A stretch of DNA of 64,000 bases from an uncultured Lachnospiraceae bacterium (GCA_910586755.1 CAJUJM010000066.1:9972-73971); one strand, 5' to 3'; shown: positions 1-9,601, counted from the first letter of the stretch. Numbers and translations: made by a program. The notes: a model not told the origin generated them from the letters alone.

Positions 1-56
1 CTTCCAGAGAAATTTTGGACATCTTAAGTACAGATGTGCAAGAGGAGGAAGAATGA
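1..56 (+). CDS. 3' end of an unidentified upstream gene (partial)
   Basis: The frame beginning at base 3 is open from the window edge to a TGA at 54-56. It would encode 17 final residues ending in an acidic VQEEEE tail. The TGA overlaps the ATG of the next gene as ATGA, the same coupling seen again between the next two genes, which argues that this is a real gene end in one operon. Too little is visible to name the product. Another frame stops at 25-27, so the assignment is tentative. Confidence 0.4.
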   Translation, partial: SREILDILSTDVQEEEE

Positions 57-706
57 CGGAGAGGGAGCGGATTTCCGACTTTATCGTTTCGTTAGAACGG
101 GGCCATGGGGATTTGTGCGACAGCATTGCCAAAAGGGCAAGGGAGGACAGAGTGCCCATTATTCGTGGGGAGACCGCCGCCTTTTTAAAAGCCATGACGG
201 CGGCAGTTTCCCCAAAGGCCATTTTAGAGGTAGGGACTGCAGTAGGATATTCGGCTCTTTTGATGGCCCAGGCAAGTTCCGGTGACTGCGCGATCACTAC
301 CATTGAGAAGTATGAAAAGCGGATCCTGGAAGCCAGGGAAAACTTTAGAAAGGCAGGAATGGAGGATCGGATCACCCTGTTAGAAGGAGATGCAGGTCAG
401 ATTCTTGCCGGGCTTTCCGGATCTTATGATTTGATTTTTATGGACGCGGCAAAGGGCCAATATATTCATTGGCTGCCTGATGTGCTGCGCCTTCTGTCCC
501 CCGGAGGCATGTTGATATCGGACAATGTTCTCCAGGATAATACCATTCTGGAATCCCGTTTTGCCATAGAGCGGCGGGACAGAACCATCCACAGCAGGAT
601 GCGGGAATATTTATTCCAGTTAAAAAACCACAAAGATCTGACCACCTCTATTATCCCCATTGGAGACGGAGTGACGGTCAGCGTAAAAAATAAGGTGTGC
701 ATATGA
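53..706 (+). CDS. trmR: O-methyltransferase, TrmR (YrrM)-like, tRNA 5-hydroxyuridine methyltransferase
   Basis: A 217-residue class I SAM-dependent O-methyltransferase of the catechol/caffeoyl-CoA OMT-like family. The SAM-binding motif LEVGTAVGYS lies at residues 58-67 and the acidic metal/catalytic motif IFMDAAKG near 128-135. In Bacillus subtilis the same family (YrrM/TrmR) methylates 5-hydroxyuridine at tRNA position 34 to mo5U, and its gene sits beside the U32 genes that make the hydroxyuridine. Here the next gene is exactly such a U32 protein, overlapping by ATGA at 703-706. Family membership is clear; the tRNA substrate is inferred from context. The start is set by AGGAGG-type bases just upstream of the ATG at 53. 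Confidence 0.8.
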   Translation: MTERERISDFIVSLERGHGDLCDSIAKRAREDRVPIIRGETAAFLKAMTAAVSPKAILEVGTAVGYSALLMAQASSGDCAITTIEKYEKRILEARENFRKAGMEDRITLLEGDAGQILAGLSGSYDLIFMDAAKGQYIHWLPDVLRLLSPGGMLISDNVLQDNTILESRFAIERRDRTIHSRMREYLFQLKNHKDLTTSIIPIGDGVTVSVKNKVCI

Positions 707-1929
707 GAAAGACCGAACTGTTAATCCCGGCGGGAAGCCTGGACGTATTAAAGACCGCTGTGATTTATGGGGCGGATGCCGTCTATATCGGCGGGGAAGT
801 CTTTGGTCTCCGGGCTAAGGCCAAAAATTTCTCCAACCAGGAGATGAAAGAGGGGATCGCTTTTGCCCATGAGAGAGGGGCAAAAGTTTACATTACTGCC
901 AACATTCTGGCCCACAATCAAGACCTGGCCGGGGTGGAGGCGTATTTTCATGAGCTGAACGAAATCCGGCCGGACGCCCTGATTATTTCCGATCCCGGCG
1001 TATTTGCCATTGCCCGCCGCATACTGCCTGATATAGAGCTTCATATCAGTACCCAGGCCAATAATACCAATTACGGTACTTACCGGTTCTGGTATGAACT
1101 GGGGGCCAAACGGGTGGTTTCAGCCAGAGAGCTTTCCCTGGCTGAGCTGAAAGAAATCCGGGCTAACATCCCGGAGGATATGGAGATAGAGAGCTTTATC
1201 CATGGGGCCATGTGTATTTCCTATTCCGGGCGCTGCCTGCTGAGCAATTATTTTACGGGCCGGGATGCAAATCAGGGAGCCTGCACTCATCCATGCCGCT
1301 GGAAGTACGCAGTGGTGGAGGAAACCAGGCCGGGAGAGTATATGCCTGTCTATGAAAACGAGAGAGGCACTTATATTTTTAACTCTAAAGATCTGTGTAT
1401 GATTGAGCATATTCCGGAACTTATGGAAGCCGGAATTGACAGCTTTAAGATAGAGGGACGGATGAAAACCGCCCTTTATGTGGCAACGGTGGCCAGAACC
1501 TACCGGAAAGCCATTGACGATTACAAAAAGGATCCGGCCCTCTACCGCTCAAACCTGGAGTGGTACAAAGAGGAAATCGGAAAGTGCACTTACCGGGAAT
1601 TTACCACAGGCTTTTATTTCGGAAAGCCGGATGAGACCACTCAGATTTATGATAACAGCACTTATGTGAAAAACTATACTTATCTGGGAACTGTAGAAAC
1701 GGTCGATGGATCCGGCCGGTGCCGTATTGAACAGAAAAATAAATTTTCTGTAGGCGAAACCATTGAGATTATGAAGCCGGACGGTAGAAATATAATGGCT
1801 GTGGTAAAAGGAATCTGCGATAATGAAGGGAATGCCAGGGAAAGCGCCCCTCACCCCAAGGAGATTCTGTGGGTAGAGCTTAATCAGGAGACAGAAGACT
1901 ATGATATTCTGCGCCGCCGGGAGCCGTAA
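703..1929 (+). CDS. trhP: U32 family protein, TrhP-like tRNA hydroxylation protein
   Basis: A 408-residue U32 'peptidase' family protein. The N-terminal LLIPAGSLDVLK and GADAVYIGG motifs are typical of the family, as is the U32 signature around residues 163-200 with four cysteines that in relatives hold an Fe-S cluster. Relatives YrrN/YrrO of Bacillus and YegQ of E. coli (TrhP) carry out prephenate-dependent hydroxylation of tRNA U34. Coupling to the upstream trmR-like gene suggests a two-gene ho5U-to-mo5U pathway. The ATG at 703 is chosen because it forms the ATGA overlap and has AAGGTG upstream; a GTG six bases earlier is possible. Bacillus carries two such genes side by side, whereas only one is here. 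Confidence 0.82.
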   Translation: MRKTELLIPAGSLDVLKTAVIYGADAVYIGGEVFGLRAKAKNFSNQEMKEGIAFAHERGAKVYITANILAHNQDLAGVEAYFHELNEIRPDALIISDPGVFAIARRILPDIELHISTQANNTNYGTYRFWYELGAKRVVSARELSLAELKEIRANIPEDMEIESFIHGAMCISYSGRCLLSNYFTGRDANQGACTHPCRWKYAVVEETRPGEYMPVYENERGTYIFNSKDLCMIEHIPELMEAGIDSFKIEGRMKTALYVATVARTYRKAIDDYKKDPALYRSNLEWYKEEIGKCTYREFTTGFYFGKPDETTQIYDNSTYVKNYTYLGTVETVDGSGRCRIEQKNKFSVGETIEIMKPDGRNIMAVVKGICDNEGNARESAPHPKEILWVELNQETEDYDILRRREP

Positions 1930-1991
1930 GGAACCGGAGGCGCTTCGCCGTATGCGGGTCAAAGTGACAAAGGAGAAAGGAGGAGCTGAAA

Positions 1992-2816
1992 ATGACCGGA
2001 TTCTTTGGGATTCTGGCAGGCTGCTGCGTAATTTACGGAACCATAGTGGTTTTATATTCCGGGATCAGCAATCTGTGGCTGTGGGCCGGCCTTGCCGCTT
2101 TTTTCGGCGGGTTGGCATGGGGATATCACTATTATTCTCTTCATAAAAAGGCAGTTCCTCTGTGGGTTCCGGTATCGGCAGGCACCTTCTGCGTAGCCTG
2201 TCTGGTAATTTTCATTGCCATAGAGGCGCTGATCTTTTTGGGGGCATCCGGCAGCTCCCAGCCTAATCTGGATTATGTGATTGTTCTGGGAGCCAGGGTA
2301 AAAGAGGAAGGGGTCAGCAACTCTCTAAAAAAGAGGCTGGACACTGCCATCCAATATTCCCGGGAAAACCCGGAGACGGTATTTGTGCTGTCAGGGGGAA
2401 AAGGAGAAGACGAGCCGGTTACCGAGGCGGAGGCTATGCGGGATTATATGGTATACAATGGCATATCCCCGGATAAAATTTTATTAGAAACCCACTCTAC
2501 CAGCACAGTAGAAAATATCGCCTACAGCCGTCTGGTGATAGAAGAAGATCGGGCCCAAAAGAAGGAACGGCAGGCCTCTTCTGTGAATAAAATGCTTCTT
2601 CCCTCAGGAGCAGTGGTAGTAGCCCCGGATAAGCCTGTTCAGATAGGAATTTTGACCAATAATTTCCACATGTTCCGGGCAAAAAAAATTGCAGGGAAGT
2701 GGGGAATCAAGGATGCGGCAGGGCTTGTGTCCCAGTCGGATCCGGTGCTGTTTTTCCACCAATGCATCAGGGAGGCCCTGGCTATTTTTAAGGACAGGCT
2801 TATGGGAAACATGTAA
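1992..2816 (+). CDS. YdcF family membrane protein (DUF218)
   Basis: A 274-residue protein with about three hydrophobic segments in the first 85 residues, then a DUF218/YdcF domain. The domain starts with LDYVIVLGARV and contains FVLSGGKGEDEP, ETHSTSTVENI and the late NNFHMFRA segment. The family is linked to envelope metabolism (SanA/ElyC-like), and one member binds SAM, but the reaction is not established. The ATG at 1992 follows AGGAGG with about 8-base spacing. It lies 62 bases after the U32 gene and 23 bases before the protease gene, so it is probably co-transcribed. An unusual Lys/Glu/Arg-rich insertion lies near residues 185-200. Confidence 0.8.
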   Translation: MTGFFGILAGCCVIYGTIVVLYSGISNLWLWAGLAAFFGGLAWGYHYYSLHKKAVPLWVPVSAGTFCVACLVIFIAIEALIFLGASGSSQPNLDYVIVLGARVKEEGVSNSLKKRLDTAIQYSRENPETVFVLSGGKGEDEPVTEAEAMRDYMVYNGISPDKILLETHSTSTVENIAYSRLVIEEDRAQKKERQASSVNKMLLPSGAVVVAPDKPVQIGILTNNFHMFRAKKIAGKWGIKDAAGLVSQSDPVLFFHQCIREALAIFKDRLMGNM

Positions 2817-2839
2817 AAATGTGACAGAAAGGACAGAAT

Positions 2840-5818
2840 ATGAGCAAATTGGAAGCATTAGAGACATACAGGATTGTGGAGCAGAAAACCATAGAGGAGA
2901 TGAACTCCAAAGGCTGGGTGCTGGAACATAAAAAAACAGGCGCAAAGGTCTTTCTGATGGAAAATGAGGATGATAATAAGGTGTTTTCCATCGGTTTTCG
3001 TACCCCGCCACAGGACAGCACAGGACTGCCCCATATTTTAGAGCACAGCGTCCTCTGCGGATCTGAAAAATTTCCGGTAAAGGATCCTTTTGTGGAGCTG
3101 GTTAAAGGCTCCTTAAACACCTTTTTAAATGCCATGACCTATCCTGACAAGACGGTGTACCCGGTTGCAAGCTGCAATGAGAAGGATTTTCAGAACCTTA
3201 TGGACGTTTACATGGATGCAGTTTTACATCCCAATATCTATCAGGAGCCTAAGATTTTCATGCAGGAAGGCTGGCACTATGAGCTGGAAAGCCCGGAGTC
3301 GGATCTGACCATTAACGGAGTGGTTTACAACGAGATGAAGGGAGCTTTTTCTTCTCCGGAGGGAGTGTTAGACAGGGTAACCCGCCAGGTGCTGTTTCCG
3401 GGTACTTCTTACACCAATGAATCCGGCGGTGATCCGGCGGTAATCCCGGATCTGACTTATGAACAGTTTCTTGATTTCCACCGCGCCTACTATCATCCGT
3501 CCAACAGCTATCTCTATCTTTACGGGAATATGGATATGGCAGAAAAGCTGGACTGGCTGGACAAGGCTTACCTGAGCCATTATGAGAAGCGGGAGACAGA
3601 TTCTTCCATAAAGCTCCAAAAGCCTTTTGAAAAACCGGTGGAAAAAGAGATTTATTACTCTATTGCAGACGGAGAGCCGGAAGATCATGCTTCTTATCTG
3701 TCAGTCAACACAGTAGTGGGAACAGATCTGGATCCCAAACTTTACGTAGCATTTCAGATTTTGGAATACACCCTCATTGATGTGCCCGGCGCTCCCTTAA
3801 AGAAGGCGTTATACGATGCAGGAATCGGCCAGGACATTTTAGGAGGCTATGAAAATGGCATCCTTCAGCCCTATTTTTCCGTTATCGCCAAAAATGCCCA
3901 GGCGGATCAGAAAGAAGAGTTTCTTTCTGTGGTAAAGGGAACTTTAAGAAAGCTGGCGGACCAGGGCATAGATAAAAAGAGCCTGCTGGCAGGTTTGAAT
4001 TATTATGAATTCCGTTATCGGGAGGCAGATTACGGCTCTGCCCCCAAGGGATTAATGTACGGCCTGTGGTCAATGGACAGCTGGCTTTATGGCGGGGATC
4101 CTATGATGCATCTGTGCTATCAGGAGACCTTTGACTTTTTAAAGGAAGCGGTAAACCAGGGGTATTTTGAGGAATTAATTAAGAAATATTTACTGGATAA
4201 CCCCTTTGAAGCAGTGGTTACTGTAAAGCCCCGGCGCAACCTGACTGCCCAGGAAGATGCGGCTCTGGCTGCCAGGCTGGCCGAGAAGAAAGCAGGACTT
4301 TCCCGGGAAGAGATCGATAAGCTGGTAGCCCAGACCAAGGCATTAAAAGAGTACCAGGAGATCCCCTCCCCCCAGGAAGAGCTGGCCAAGATTCCCCTTC
4401 TGAAAAGGGAGGATATCAAAACCAAGGCAGAAAAAATCTACTGGGATGAAAAAGAGGAGGCCGGGGTTACGGTTCTTCACCACAATCTGTTTACCGCCGG
4501 AATCGGATATCTTCAGCTTTTATTTAAAACGGGAAATCTTCCGGCAGAGGATCTGCCTTATGTAGGGCTGTTAAAAGCGGTTTTGGGCTATGTGGATACG
4601 GAGAATTATACCTACGCAGATTTAACCAGCGAGATTTATCTAAACAGCGGCGGAATCAGTATTTCTACCAATTCCTATCCCAACCTGAAAAAGCCGGAGG
4701 AATTTACCGGGGTGTTTACCGCTTCAGTTAAGGTTTTCTATGATAAAATCGGCTTTGGCCTGGGCATTTTAAACGAGGTGCTGACCAAATCCAGGCTGGA
4801 GGACGAAAAGCGGCTGGGAGAGATTTTGGCAGAGACCAAATCCCGATCCCGCATGAAGCTGGAAAGCGGATCCCACTCTGCAGCGGTAGCCAGAGCTACC
4901 TCCTACTTCTCACCGATTTCCTATTTTAATGATTTAACCGGCGGCATTGGGTTTTATCATTTCCTGGAAAAGGCTGTAAAGGAATACGAGGCCAGTCCCG
5001 AGGCAAAGAAAGCCTTGATTGCAAAGCTGAAGGAGACAGCCGCCAAATTGTTTACCAAAGAAAACCTGCTGGTCAGCTATACGGCTGACGAGAAAGGCTA
5101 TGAGCTTCTGCCCGGGGAACTGGCCGGATTTACGGCTTCTTTAAAGGCTGGAAAGGAACTGGATGCTTGGGAGCAGGAGGCGGCCAGAGAGGCTCTGGCT
5201 ATTTACGGGAAAGCTTCCTCCTTTGCCCCAGGAAACCGCAATGAAGGGTTTAAAACGGCTTCCCAGGTTAACTATGTGGCCCGGTGCGGGAATTTCCGGG
5301 AGAAAGGCCTTTCTTATACCGGAGCTTTAAGGATATTAAAGGTTATTTTAAGTTATGACTATTTGTGGCTGAATCTTCGGGTTAAGGGGGGCGCTTACGG
5401 ATGCATGAGCGGCTTTGGCAGATCCGGGGAAGGGTATCTGGTTTCCTACCGGGATCCTAATCTGACTGAAACCAATAAAATTTATGAGGGGATTCCGGAA
5501 TACCTGGAAAACCTTACTGTGGACGAAAGGGATATGACCAAGTACGTGATTGGAACCATCAGTGATGTGGATACTCCGCTGACTCCTTCTGTAAAAGGAT
5601 CCAGAGGATTGTCTGCGTATCTGTCCGGAGTGACGGAAGAGATGCTGCAGGAAGAAAGGGATCAGATCCTGACTGCCACCCAAAAAGACATTCGGGCCCT
5701 GGCGCCTATTGTACAGGCTGTTTTGGATACAGGCAGCTTGTGCGTGATAGGAAACGAAGAGAAAGTTAAGAAAAACCAGGAGATTTTCAAAGAGGTGAAG
5801 GCGCTTTTTGGCGCGTGA
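2840..5818 (+). CDS. M16C family zinc metalloprotease (presequence protease-like)
   Basis: A 992-residue peptidase of the insulinase/pitrilysin clan, subfamily M16C (PreP/HypA-like). The inverted zinc motif HILEH is at residues 65-69 and the third zinc ligand lies in YNEMKG near residue 165. The length fits the two-half clamshell architecture of the subfamily. The late segment with LRVKGGAYGCMSGF, about residues 845-858, matches the C-terminal R/Y substrate-binding motif region. No signal peptide is present, so it probably degrades peptides in the cytoplasm. The ATG at 2840 has AGAAAGGA upstream. It is followed after 34 bases by era. Confidence 0.9.
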   Translation: MSKLEALETYRIVEQKTIEEMNSKGWVLEHKKTGAKVFLMENEDDNKVFSIGFRTPPQDSTGLPHILEHSVLCGSEKFPVKDPFVELVKGSLNTFLNAMTYPDKTVYPVASCNEKDFQNLMDVYMDAVLHPNIYQEPKIFMQEGWHYELESPESDLTINGVVYNEMKGAFSSPEGVLDRVTRQVLFPGTSYTNESGGDPAVIPDLTYEQFLDFHRAYYHPSNSYLYLYGNMDMAEKLDWLDKAYLSHYEKRETDSSIKLQKPFEKPVEKEIYYSIADGEPEDHASYLSVNTVVGTDLDPKLYVAFQILEYTLIDVPGAPLKKALYDAGIGQDILGGYENGILQPYFSVIAKNAQADQKEEFLSVVKGTLRKLADQGIDKKSLLAGLNYYEFRYREADYGSAPKGLMYGLWSMDSWLYGGDPMMHLCYQETFDFLKEAVNQGYFEELIKKYLLDNPFEAVVTVKPRRNLTAQEDAALAARLAEKKAGLSREEIDKLVAQTKALKEYQEIPSPQEELAKIPLLKREDIKTKAEKIYWDEKEEAGVTVLHHNLFTAGIGYLQLLFKTGNLPAEDLPYVGLLKAVLGYVDTENYTYADLTSEIYLNSGGISISTNSYPNLKKPEEFTGVFTASVKVFYDKIGFGLGILNEVLTKSRLEDEKRLGEILAETKSRSRMKLESGSHSAAVARATSYFSPISYFNDLTGGIGFYHFLEKAVKEYEASPEAKKALIAKLKETAAKLFTKENLLVSYTADEKGYELLPGELAGFTASLKAGKELDAWEQEAAREALAIYGKASSFAPGNRNEGFKTASQVNYVARCGNFREKGLSYTGALRILKVILSYDYLWLNLRVKGGAYGCMSGFGRSGEGYLVSYRDPNLTETNKIYEGIPEYLENLTVDERDMTKYVIGTISDVDTPLTPSVKGSRGLSAYLSGVTEEMLQEERDQILTATQKDIRALAPIVQAVLDTGSLCVIGNEEKVKKNQEIFKEVKALFGA

Positions 5819-5852
5819 TCTCATATTCTGATACGATAAAGGAGTTATACTC

Positions 5853-6752
5853 ATGGAAAAAAAATCCGGTTTTGTCACCCTGATTGGCCGTCCCAACGTG
5901 GGAAAATCCACGTTAATGAACCACCTGATAGGACAGAAAATCGCCATCACATCGGACAAACCTCAAACTACCAGAAACCGTATCCAGACGGTTTATACGG
6001 ATGACCGGGGACAAATTGTTTTTGTGGATACCCCGGGCATCCACAAAGCAAAAAATAAGCTTGGCGAGTATATGGTAAATGTAGCGGAGCATACCTTAAA
6101 GGAGGTGGACGTGATCCTCTGGCTGGTAGAGCCCACTACCTTTATCGGCGCCGGGGAACGCCATATTGCACAGCAGTTAAACAAAGTAAAGACCCCGGTT
6201 ATTCTGGTCATCAACAAAATAGATACAGTGAAGAAGCAGGAAGAGATTTTAACCTACATCAATGCTTATAAAGATATCTGCCCCTTTGCGGAGATCGTGC
6301 CGGTCTCCGCTTTGAAAGAGAGGGGGACGGACCTGCTGCTGGATTTAATGTTTGGCTACCTGCCTTACGGCCCTGAATTTTATGATGAGGATACCGTCAC
6401 CGATCAGCCTATGCGCCAGATTGCCGCTGAGCTGATAAGGGAGAAAGCCCTGCGCCTGCTGGATGATGAGATTCCCCATGGAGTGGCGGTAACCATTGAG
6501 AAGATGCAGGAACGGAAAAACGGCATTATGGATATTGAAGCCACCATTATCTGCGAGAGGGAGTCCCACAAAGGGATTATTATTGGGAAAGGCGGCAGTA
6601 TGCTGAAAAGAATCGGCAGCGCCGCCAGACGGGAGCTGGAAAAGATGCTGGAGCTTCAGGTGAATCTCCAGCTTTGGGTCAAGGTCCGCAAAGAATGGAG
6701 AGACAGCGATATCCTGATGAAAAACTACGGGTATAATCAGAAAGACATATAG
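5853..6752 (+). CDS. era: GTPase Era
   Basis: A 299-residue Era GTPase with all G motifs: GRPNVGKS at 12-19, DTPG near 59-62, NKID near 122-125 and SALKERG in the G5 region. A C-terminal KH RNA-binding domain carries GKGGSMLKRIG. Era binds 16S rRNA and assists 30S subunit maturation. Length is normal. The gene is followed by recO with only 9 bases between, the conserved era-recO order in Firmicutes. An AAGGAG site precedes the ATG at 5853. Confidence 0.97.
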   Translation: MEKKSGFVTLIGRPNVGKSTLMNHLIGQKIAITSDKPQTTRNRIQTVYTDDRGQIVFVDTPGIHKAKNKLGEYMVNVAEHTLKEVDVILWLVEPTTFIGAGERHIAQQLNKVKTPVILVINKIDTVKKQEEILTYINAYKDICPFAEIVPVSALKERGTDLLLDLMFGYLPYGPEFYDEDTVTDQPMRQIAAELIREKALRLLDDEIPHGVAVTIEKMQERKNGIMDIEATIICERESHKGIIIGKGGSMLKRIGSAARRELEKMLELQVNLQLWVKVRKEWRDSDILMKNYGYNQKDI

Positions 6753-6761
6753 GAGGCTTCC

Positions 6762-7418
6762 ATGAGAGATACGGTCACGGTTACCGGTATGGTTATCAAA
6801 TCGGCCCCGTCCGGGGAATATGACAAACGTCTGGTAATCCTGACCAGGGAGCGGGGGAAGATTACCGCTTTCGCCAGAGGAGCCAGAAGGCCAGGAAACG
6901 CTCTGATGGCTCCGGGGCGTCCCTTTGCATTTGGGACTTTCCGCCTCTTTGAGGGGAGAGATGCCTACACCCTCCACTCAGCAGAAATTACCAATTACTT
7001 TGACGAGATTGCCATGGACATGGAAGCGGCCTGCTATGGCTCTTATTTTTTGGAAATTGCCGGCTACTATTCCAGAGAAAATGTGGAAGCCACGGATATG
7101 CTGAAGCTGATATACCAGTCCCTGCGGGCCCTGCTAAAGCCATCCATTCCCAATCCACTGATCCGCCGGGTCTATGAACTGAAGGTTATGGTGATAAACG
7201 GCGAATACACAGAGAACCCTACCCGTCCGGTCTGCGATTCTGCCGTTTACACCTGGCAGTATGTGGTCACATCCCCCATAGAATCCCTGTATCAGTTTAC
7301 GGTAACCGATCAGGTCCTCAGAGAGTTTGGCGTATGTGTGGAAGATAATATGAACCGTTATATTGACAGGACATTTAAATCTCTGGATATTCTGGAAAGT
7401 ATGGGGACGCTGGATTAA
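6762..7418 (+). CDS. recO: DNA repair protein RecO
   Basis: A 218-residue RecO homologue that mediates RecA loading in the RecFOR pathway. The N-terminal OB-fold is recognised by VTGMVIKSAPSGEYDK and LTRERGKITAFARGARR, followed by the helical domain (YFLEIAGYYSRENVE). RecO proteins are commonly about 240-260 residues with a four-cysteine zinc finger near the C-terminal third. Here the corresponding stretch (NPTRPVCDSAVYTW) keeps only one cysteine, so zinc binding appears lost, and the protein is short. The AGGAGG at 6751-6756 sets the ATG at 6762. It directly follows era. Confidence 0.93.
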   Translation: MRDTVTVTGMVIKSAPSGEYDKRLVILTRERGKITAFARGARRPGNALMAPGRPFAFGTFRLFEGRDAYTLHSAEITNYFDEIAMDMEAACYGSYFLEIAGYYSRENVEATDMLKLIYQSLRALLKPSIPNPLIRRVYELKVMVINGEYTENPTRPVCDSAVYTWQYVVTSPIESLYQFTVTDQVLREFGVCVEDNMNRYIDRTFKSLDILESMGTLD

Positions 7419-7506
7419 GGTACAAATTGCAAGGAAGGTATTGAAAATATTCAGGAAAGAGGTTATGATATACCTCATATGGAAGAAACCATATAAGGAG
7501 GAGAAT

Positions 7507-8124
7507 ATGAAAAAGGCAAAACTGGCAGTTTTGCTCCTTACGGCCGGATTGGCTTTAGGGGCATGTACAGGAGCTGACGGCAGCTTTCGGCCCACAGAGA
7601 ACAGCATTTATGTGGCCGCCGACGGACAGCTCTCCACCGCCACCATAGAGGCAGTCAGCGGAGAGCAGTACACCGGGGAAACATTTACGGCATTTGTAGA
7701 ACAGGCAGTCTGTACATTTAATGAAGAAAAGGGCAGTATGGCCAAGGCCCGCAATGAGGAAGGCCAGGAAAGGCTTCCGGCGGCAGTTCAGTCCTGTACC
7801 ATAGAAGAGGGAAAGGCATCCATGATTTTAGATTATGGGGATCCTCAGTCTGTAGTGGACTTTTCAGAAGAAAACGGGATCCCGGTAACCAGCCTTACTG
7901 TAGGCCCGGTGGCAGCAGAACTTCCGGCTCTGAAAAAAGCAGACGGCTCTGCAGCAGATTCCGGTGAAGCGGCAGGTTCCGGCGGAATGATGGTGGAGGC
8001 GGAGGGCGCCGTTACCATTCAGACAGAAGGAAAGATCCTTTATATCACAGACGGCGTTACCATGGTAGATGACAGGACCGTCCGTACCCCGGATGGAAAA
8101 AGCACTGTAATTTTTAAGAAATAA
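7507..8124 (+). CDS. Predicted lipoprotein of unknown function
   Basis: A 205-residue protein with a basic start (MKKAK), a hydrophobic segment and a lipobox ending in LALGAC with Cys20, so it is predicted to be lipid-anchored outside the membrane. The mature part begins with an acidic/serine-rich stretch and shows no catalytic motif I recognise. A GerM-like fold is possible from the TVGPVAAEL region but is not established. The start at 7507 is chosen because AAGGAGGAG lies 6-8 bases upstream and it gives a clean signal peptide; an upstream in-frame extension to 7363 would lie inside recO. It is 88 bases from recO. Confidence 0.7.
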   Translation: MKKAKLAVLLLTAGLALGACTGADGSFRPTENSIYVAADGQLSTATIEAVSGEQYTGETFTAFVEQAVCTFNEEKGSMAKARNEEGQERLPAAVQSCTIEEGKASMILDYGDPQSVVDFSEENGIPVTSLTVGPVAAELPALKKADGSAADSGEAAGSGGMMVEAEGAVTIQTEGKILYITDGVTMVDDRTVRTPDGKSTVIFKK

Positions 8125-8212
8125 TTTCGCCGATTGAGCTGTTACGGCAAAAGAAACCAAACCGGCGGCAGCGCTGACCGGCCAAAATAGAAGGAAAGAG
8201 GTTGGATAACTT

Positions 8213-9601
8213 ATGGAAAAGACAATGGAGAAAATCGTTGCCCTGGCCAAATCCAGAGGCTTTGTATACCCTGGTTCCGAGATCTACGGAGGCCTTGCCA
8301 ATACCTGGGATTACGGCAATTTAGGCGTAGAGCTGAAAAATAATGTAAAAAAGGCCTGGTGGCAGAAGTTTGTCCAGGAGAGCCCTTACAATGTAGGCGT
8401 AGACTGCGCTATCTTAATGAATTCCCAGACCTGGGTGGCGTCCGGCCATTTAGGCGGATTCTCTGACCCGCTGATGGACTGCAAGGCCTGTAAAGAGCGT
8501 TTTCGGGCAGATAAACTGATTGAGGATTTTATGGCGGAAAAAGGCATAGAGCCGGAGAACTCTATTGACGGCTGGAGCCAGGAAGAAATGAAGAAGTATA
8601 TTGATGACAACAATATCTGCTGCCCAAGCTGCGGAAAACATGACTTTACCGACATCCGTCAGTTTAATCTGATGTTTAAGACCTTCCAGGGAGTTACCGA
8701 GGATGCCAAGAACACCGTATACCTGCGCCCCGAGACTGCTCAGGGTATTTTTGTAAACTTTAAAAACGTACAGCGTACCTCCAGAAAGAAGATTCCCTTC
8801 GGTATCGGCCAGATTGGGAAATCCTTCCGCAACGAGATCACTCCCGGCAACTTTACCTTCCGTACCAGAGAGTTTGAGCAGATGGAATTAGAGTTCTTCT
8901 GCAAGCCCGGCACAGATTTAGAGTGGTTTGCATATTGGAAACAGTTCTGCATCAACTGGCTTCAGACCTTGGGCATCAAGGAGGATGAGATGCGTGCAAG
9001 AGACCATTCTCCCGAGGAATTGTGCTTTTACAGCAAGGCCACGACGGATATTGAATTCCTGTTCCCCTTTGGCTGGGGCGAGCTTTGGGGGATTGCAGAT
9101 CGTACCGACTATGATTTGACCCAGCATCAGAACACATCCAGCCAGGATATGACCTATTTTGATGATGAGAGCAAGGAAAAATACATTCCTTACGTGATTG
9201 AGCCGTCCCTGGGCGCAGACCGGGTAACTCTGGCCTTTTTATGCGCCGCTTACGATGAGGAAGAGATTGGAGAAGGAGATGTCCGCACAGTTCTCCATTT
9301 CCATCCGGCTATCGCACCGGTTAAGGTAGGGGTTCTGCCTCTTTCCAAAAAATTGAATCAGGGAGCTGAGAAGGTTTATGCAGAGCTTTCCAAATACTAC
9401 AACTGTGAATTTGACGACAGAGGCAATATCGGGAAGCGCTACAGGAGACAGGATGAGATCGGTACGCCTTTCTGTGTAACCTATGACTTTGACTCGGAAG
9501 AGGATCAGGCAGTAACCGTCCGCGACCGTGATACCATGGATCAGGTGCGGGTGCCTATCGCAGAACTTAAGAACTGGCTGGAAGAGAAATTCCGCTTCTA
9601 A
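8213..9601 (+). CDS. glyS: Glycyl-tRNA synthetase (alpha2 type)
   Basis: A 462-residue class II synthetase that charges tRNA-Gly. It has the N-terminal SRGFVYPGSEIYGG, motif 2 with FRNEITPGNFTFRTREFEQMELE, and motif 3 SLGADRVTLAFLCAAY. The C-terminal anticodon-binding domain contains LPLSKKLN and YRRQDEIGTPFCVTYDF. A four-cysteine zinc-like set (CKAC at about residue 88 and CCPSCG near 141) is inserted between motifs 1 and 2. This is the homodimeric type typical of many Firmicutes. The 88-base upstream gap is too short for a T-box leader, and none is seen. A GGAAAGAGG site precedes the ATG at 8213. Confidence 0.96.
   Translation: MEKTMEKIVALAKSRGFVYPGSEIYGGLANTWDYGNLGVELKNNVKKAWWQKFVQESPYNVGVDCAILMNSQTWVASGHLGGFSDPLMDCKACKERFRADKLIEDFMAEKGIEPENSIDGWSQEEMKKYIDDNNICCPSCGKHDFTDIRQFNLMFKTFQGVTEDAKNTVYLRPETAQGIFVNFKNVQRTSRKKIPFGIGQIGKSFRNEITPGNFTFRTREFEQMELEFFCKPGTDLEWFAYWKQFCINWLQTLGIKEDEMRARDHSPEELCFYSKATTDIEFLFPFGWGELWGIADRTDYDLTQHQNTSSQDMTYFDDESKEKYIPYVIEPSLGADRVTLAFLCAAYDEEEIGEGDVRTVLHFHPAIAPVKVGVLPLSKKLNQGAEKVYAELSKYYNCEFDDRGNIGKRYRRQDEIGTPFCVTYDFDSEEDQAVTVRDRDTMDQVRVPIAELKNWLEEKFRF

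Noticed and set aside
1120..1410. Antisense frames inside the U32, protease and other long genes
   Set aside because: They lie fully inside well-supported genes, lack ribosome sites and have unlikely residue use.
8125..8212. T-box leader for glyS
   Set aside because: The gap is 88 bases, with no T-box sequence (TGGNACCGCG-like) and no specifier stem.
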